NCBI GenBank assembly: GCA_904373265.1 | Contig: CAJFEE010000008.1 | Span: forward strand, 65,132-98,645 | Direction: 5' to 3' | Length of the DNA stretch: 33,514 nt | DNA from: Candidatus Harrysmithiimonas galli | Lineage (GTDB): Bacteria; Bacillota; Bacilli; CAJFEE01 | Shown here: positions 33,291-33,514 of the stretch, in pieces | Numbering within the stretch: the stretch's first letter is position 1 | Layout of the letters: each line of letters starts with the position of its first letter | The notes under the pieces: generated by a model | Seen by the model: the letters and a program-made list of their open reading frames with translations, nothing else | Told to the model about the DNA's origin: nothing | Database searches by the model: none | Made by a program: the position numbers and the translations under genes

Positions 33291-33514
33291 TAAATATTTA
33301 ATGGGTTACTTATTCCATCTCCATTACCAGCCACTATATCCCAAGCATCGAAAGTATAGATCGGTGCTTTATTACTAAACCAAAGAACGGCATTGTCACC
33401 CACACAATTACTATCATCAACTGCTACGTAACCACCCATGCCATTATGAAAAAAACCAAATGTTTTTGTTAAATCAATTTGAACCGGTTCTTCGAGCTCT
33501 TCAATAATTCCCCA
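33290..33514 (-). CDS. C-terminal part of a possible SMI1/KNR4 (SUKH)-like protein
   Basis: The last 74 codons of a protein that starts beyond the right edge are present; the frame is open to the edge and ends in TAA. The readable part has GFFHNGMGGYVAVD followed by AVLWFSNKAPIYTFDAWD. This resembles the end of SUKH-family proteins (bacterial immunity proteins against nuclease toxins, or housekeeping relatives), where a GGYxxxD strand and a W-containing tail recur. The evidence is a general impression of the fold's C-terminus. A closing hairpin overlaps the stop. Confidence 0.4.
   Translation of the reverse strand, partial: WGIIEELEEPVQIDLTKTFGFFHNGMGGYVAVDDSNCVGDNAVLWFSNKAPIYTFDAWDIVAGNGDGISNPLNI

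Noticed and set aside
1-33514. CRISPR arrays, tRNA, rRNA, SRP RNA or tmRNA
   Set aside because: No regular spaced repeats and no GC-rich conserved RNA segments were seen while reading both strands by eye.

Overview
The window is about 33.5 kb of AT-rich DNA from an endospore-forming member of the Bacillota (Firmicutes). Sporulation is indicated by both dipicolinate synthase subunits (dpaA, dpaB), a SpoIIIE/FtsK translocase, a TepA-like protease and a degenerate YlxY-type deacetylase. The gene order matches the Bacillus subtilis ylxY-to-recA block, so this is mostly conserved chromosome. I cannot name the genus. Every gene I can support lies on the minus strand, so the text below reads from high to low coordinates.

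Layout in transcription order. At 33514-33290 is the C-terminus of a possible SUKH-type protein, closed by a hairpin. At 33118-30102 is ylxY, an M16 peptidase (mlpA-like) and a methyltransferase, closely spaced with one terminator. At 29876-27993 are a ModE-like regulator with a palindromic promoter and two small membrane proteins. At 27873-26854 is ilvE, with its own promoter and operator-like palindrome. At 26042-24561 is dpaAB behind a SigK-like promoter. At 24325-22057 is asd-dapG, and at 21440 is RNase J. At 19644-18734 are tepA and a YlzJ-like protein, followed by spoIIIE/ftsK. At 15218-11871 are the M16 pair (ymfF/ymfH) and the SDR ymfI. At 11726-8714 are rodZ-like, pgsA and cinA, followed by recA with a LexA box. 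Below recA the conserved block ends. There follow a translationally coupled NCS1 permease-deoD pair, a three-gene ABC importer with an NMT1/THI5-type binding lipoprotein, and the N-terminus of a serine beta-lactamase-family protein.

The genes fit together as housekeeping plus sporulation. Asd and DapG make aspartate semialdehyde, which feeds lysine, diaminopimelate and dipicolinate synthesis; DpaAB then makes dipicolinate for the spore core. RodZ-like, PgsA, CinA and RecA cover cell shape, phospholipid, nicotinamide/competence and recombination functions. The nucleoside/nucleobase and ABC uptake genes look like accessory scavenging functions.

Non-coding DNA is unusually abundant: seven gaps are longer than 600 bp. 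They hold orphan coding remnants, several long perfect inverted repeats, and one segment of different base composition. I found no rRNA, tRNA, CRISPR array or intact transposase, and no clearly new multi-gene system. The most useful leads are the palindromic operators (ilvE, modE-like), the 21-bp-spaced repeats before the ABC operon, the inverted-repeat elements in the gaps, and the interruption of the conserved ylxY-mlpA-dpaA order.
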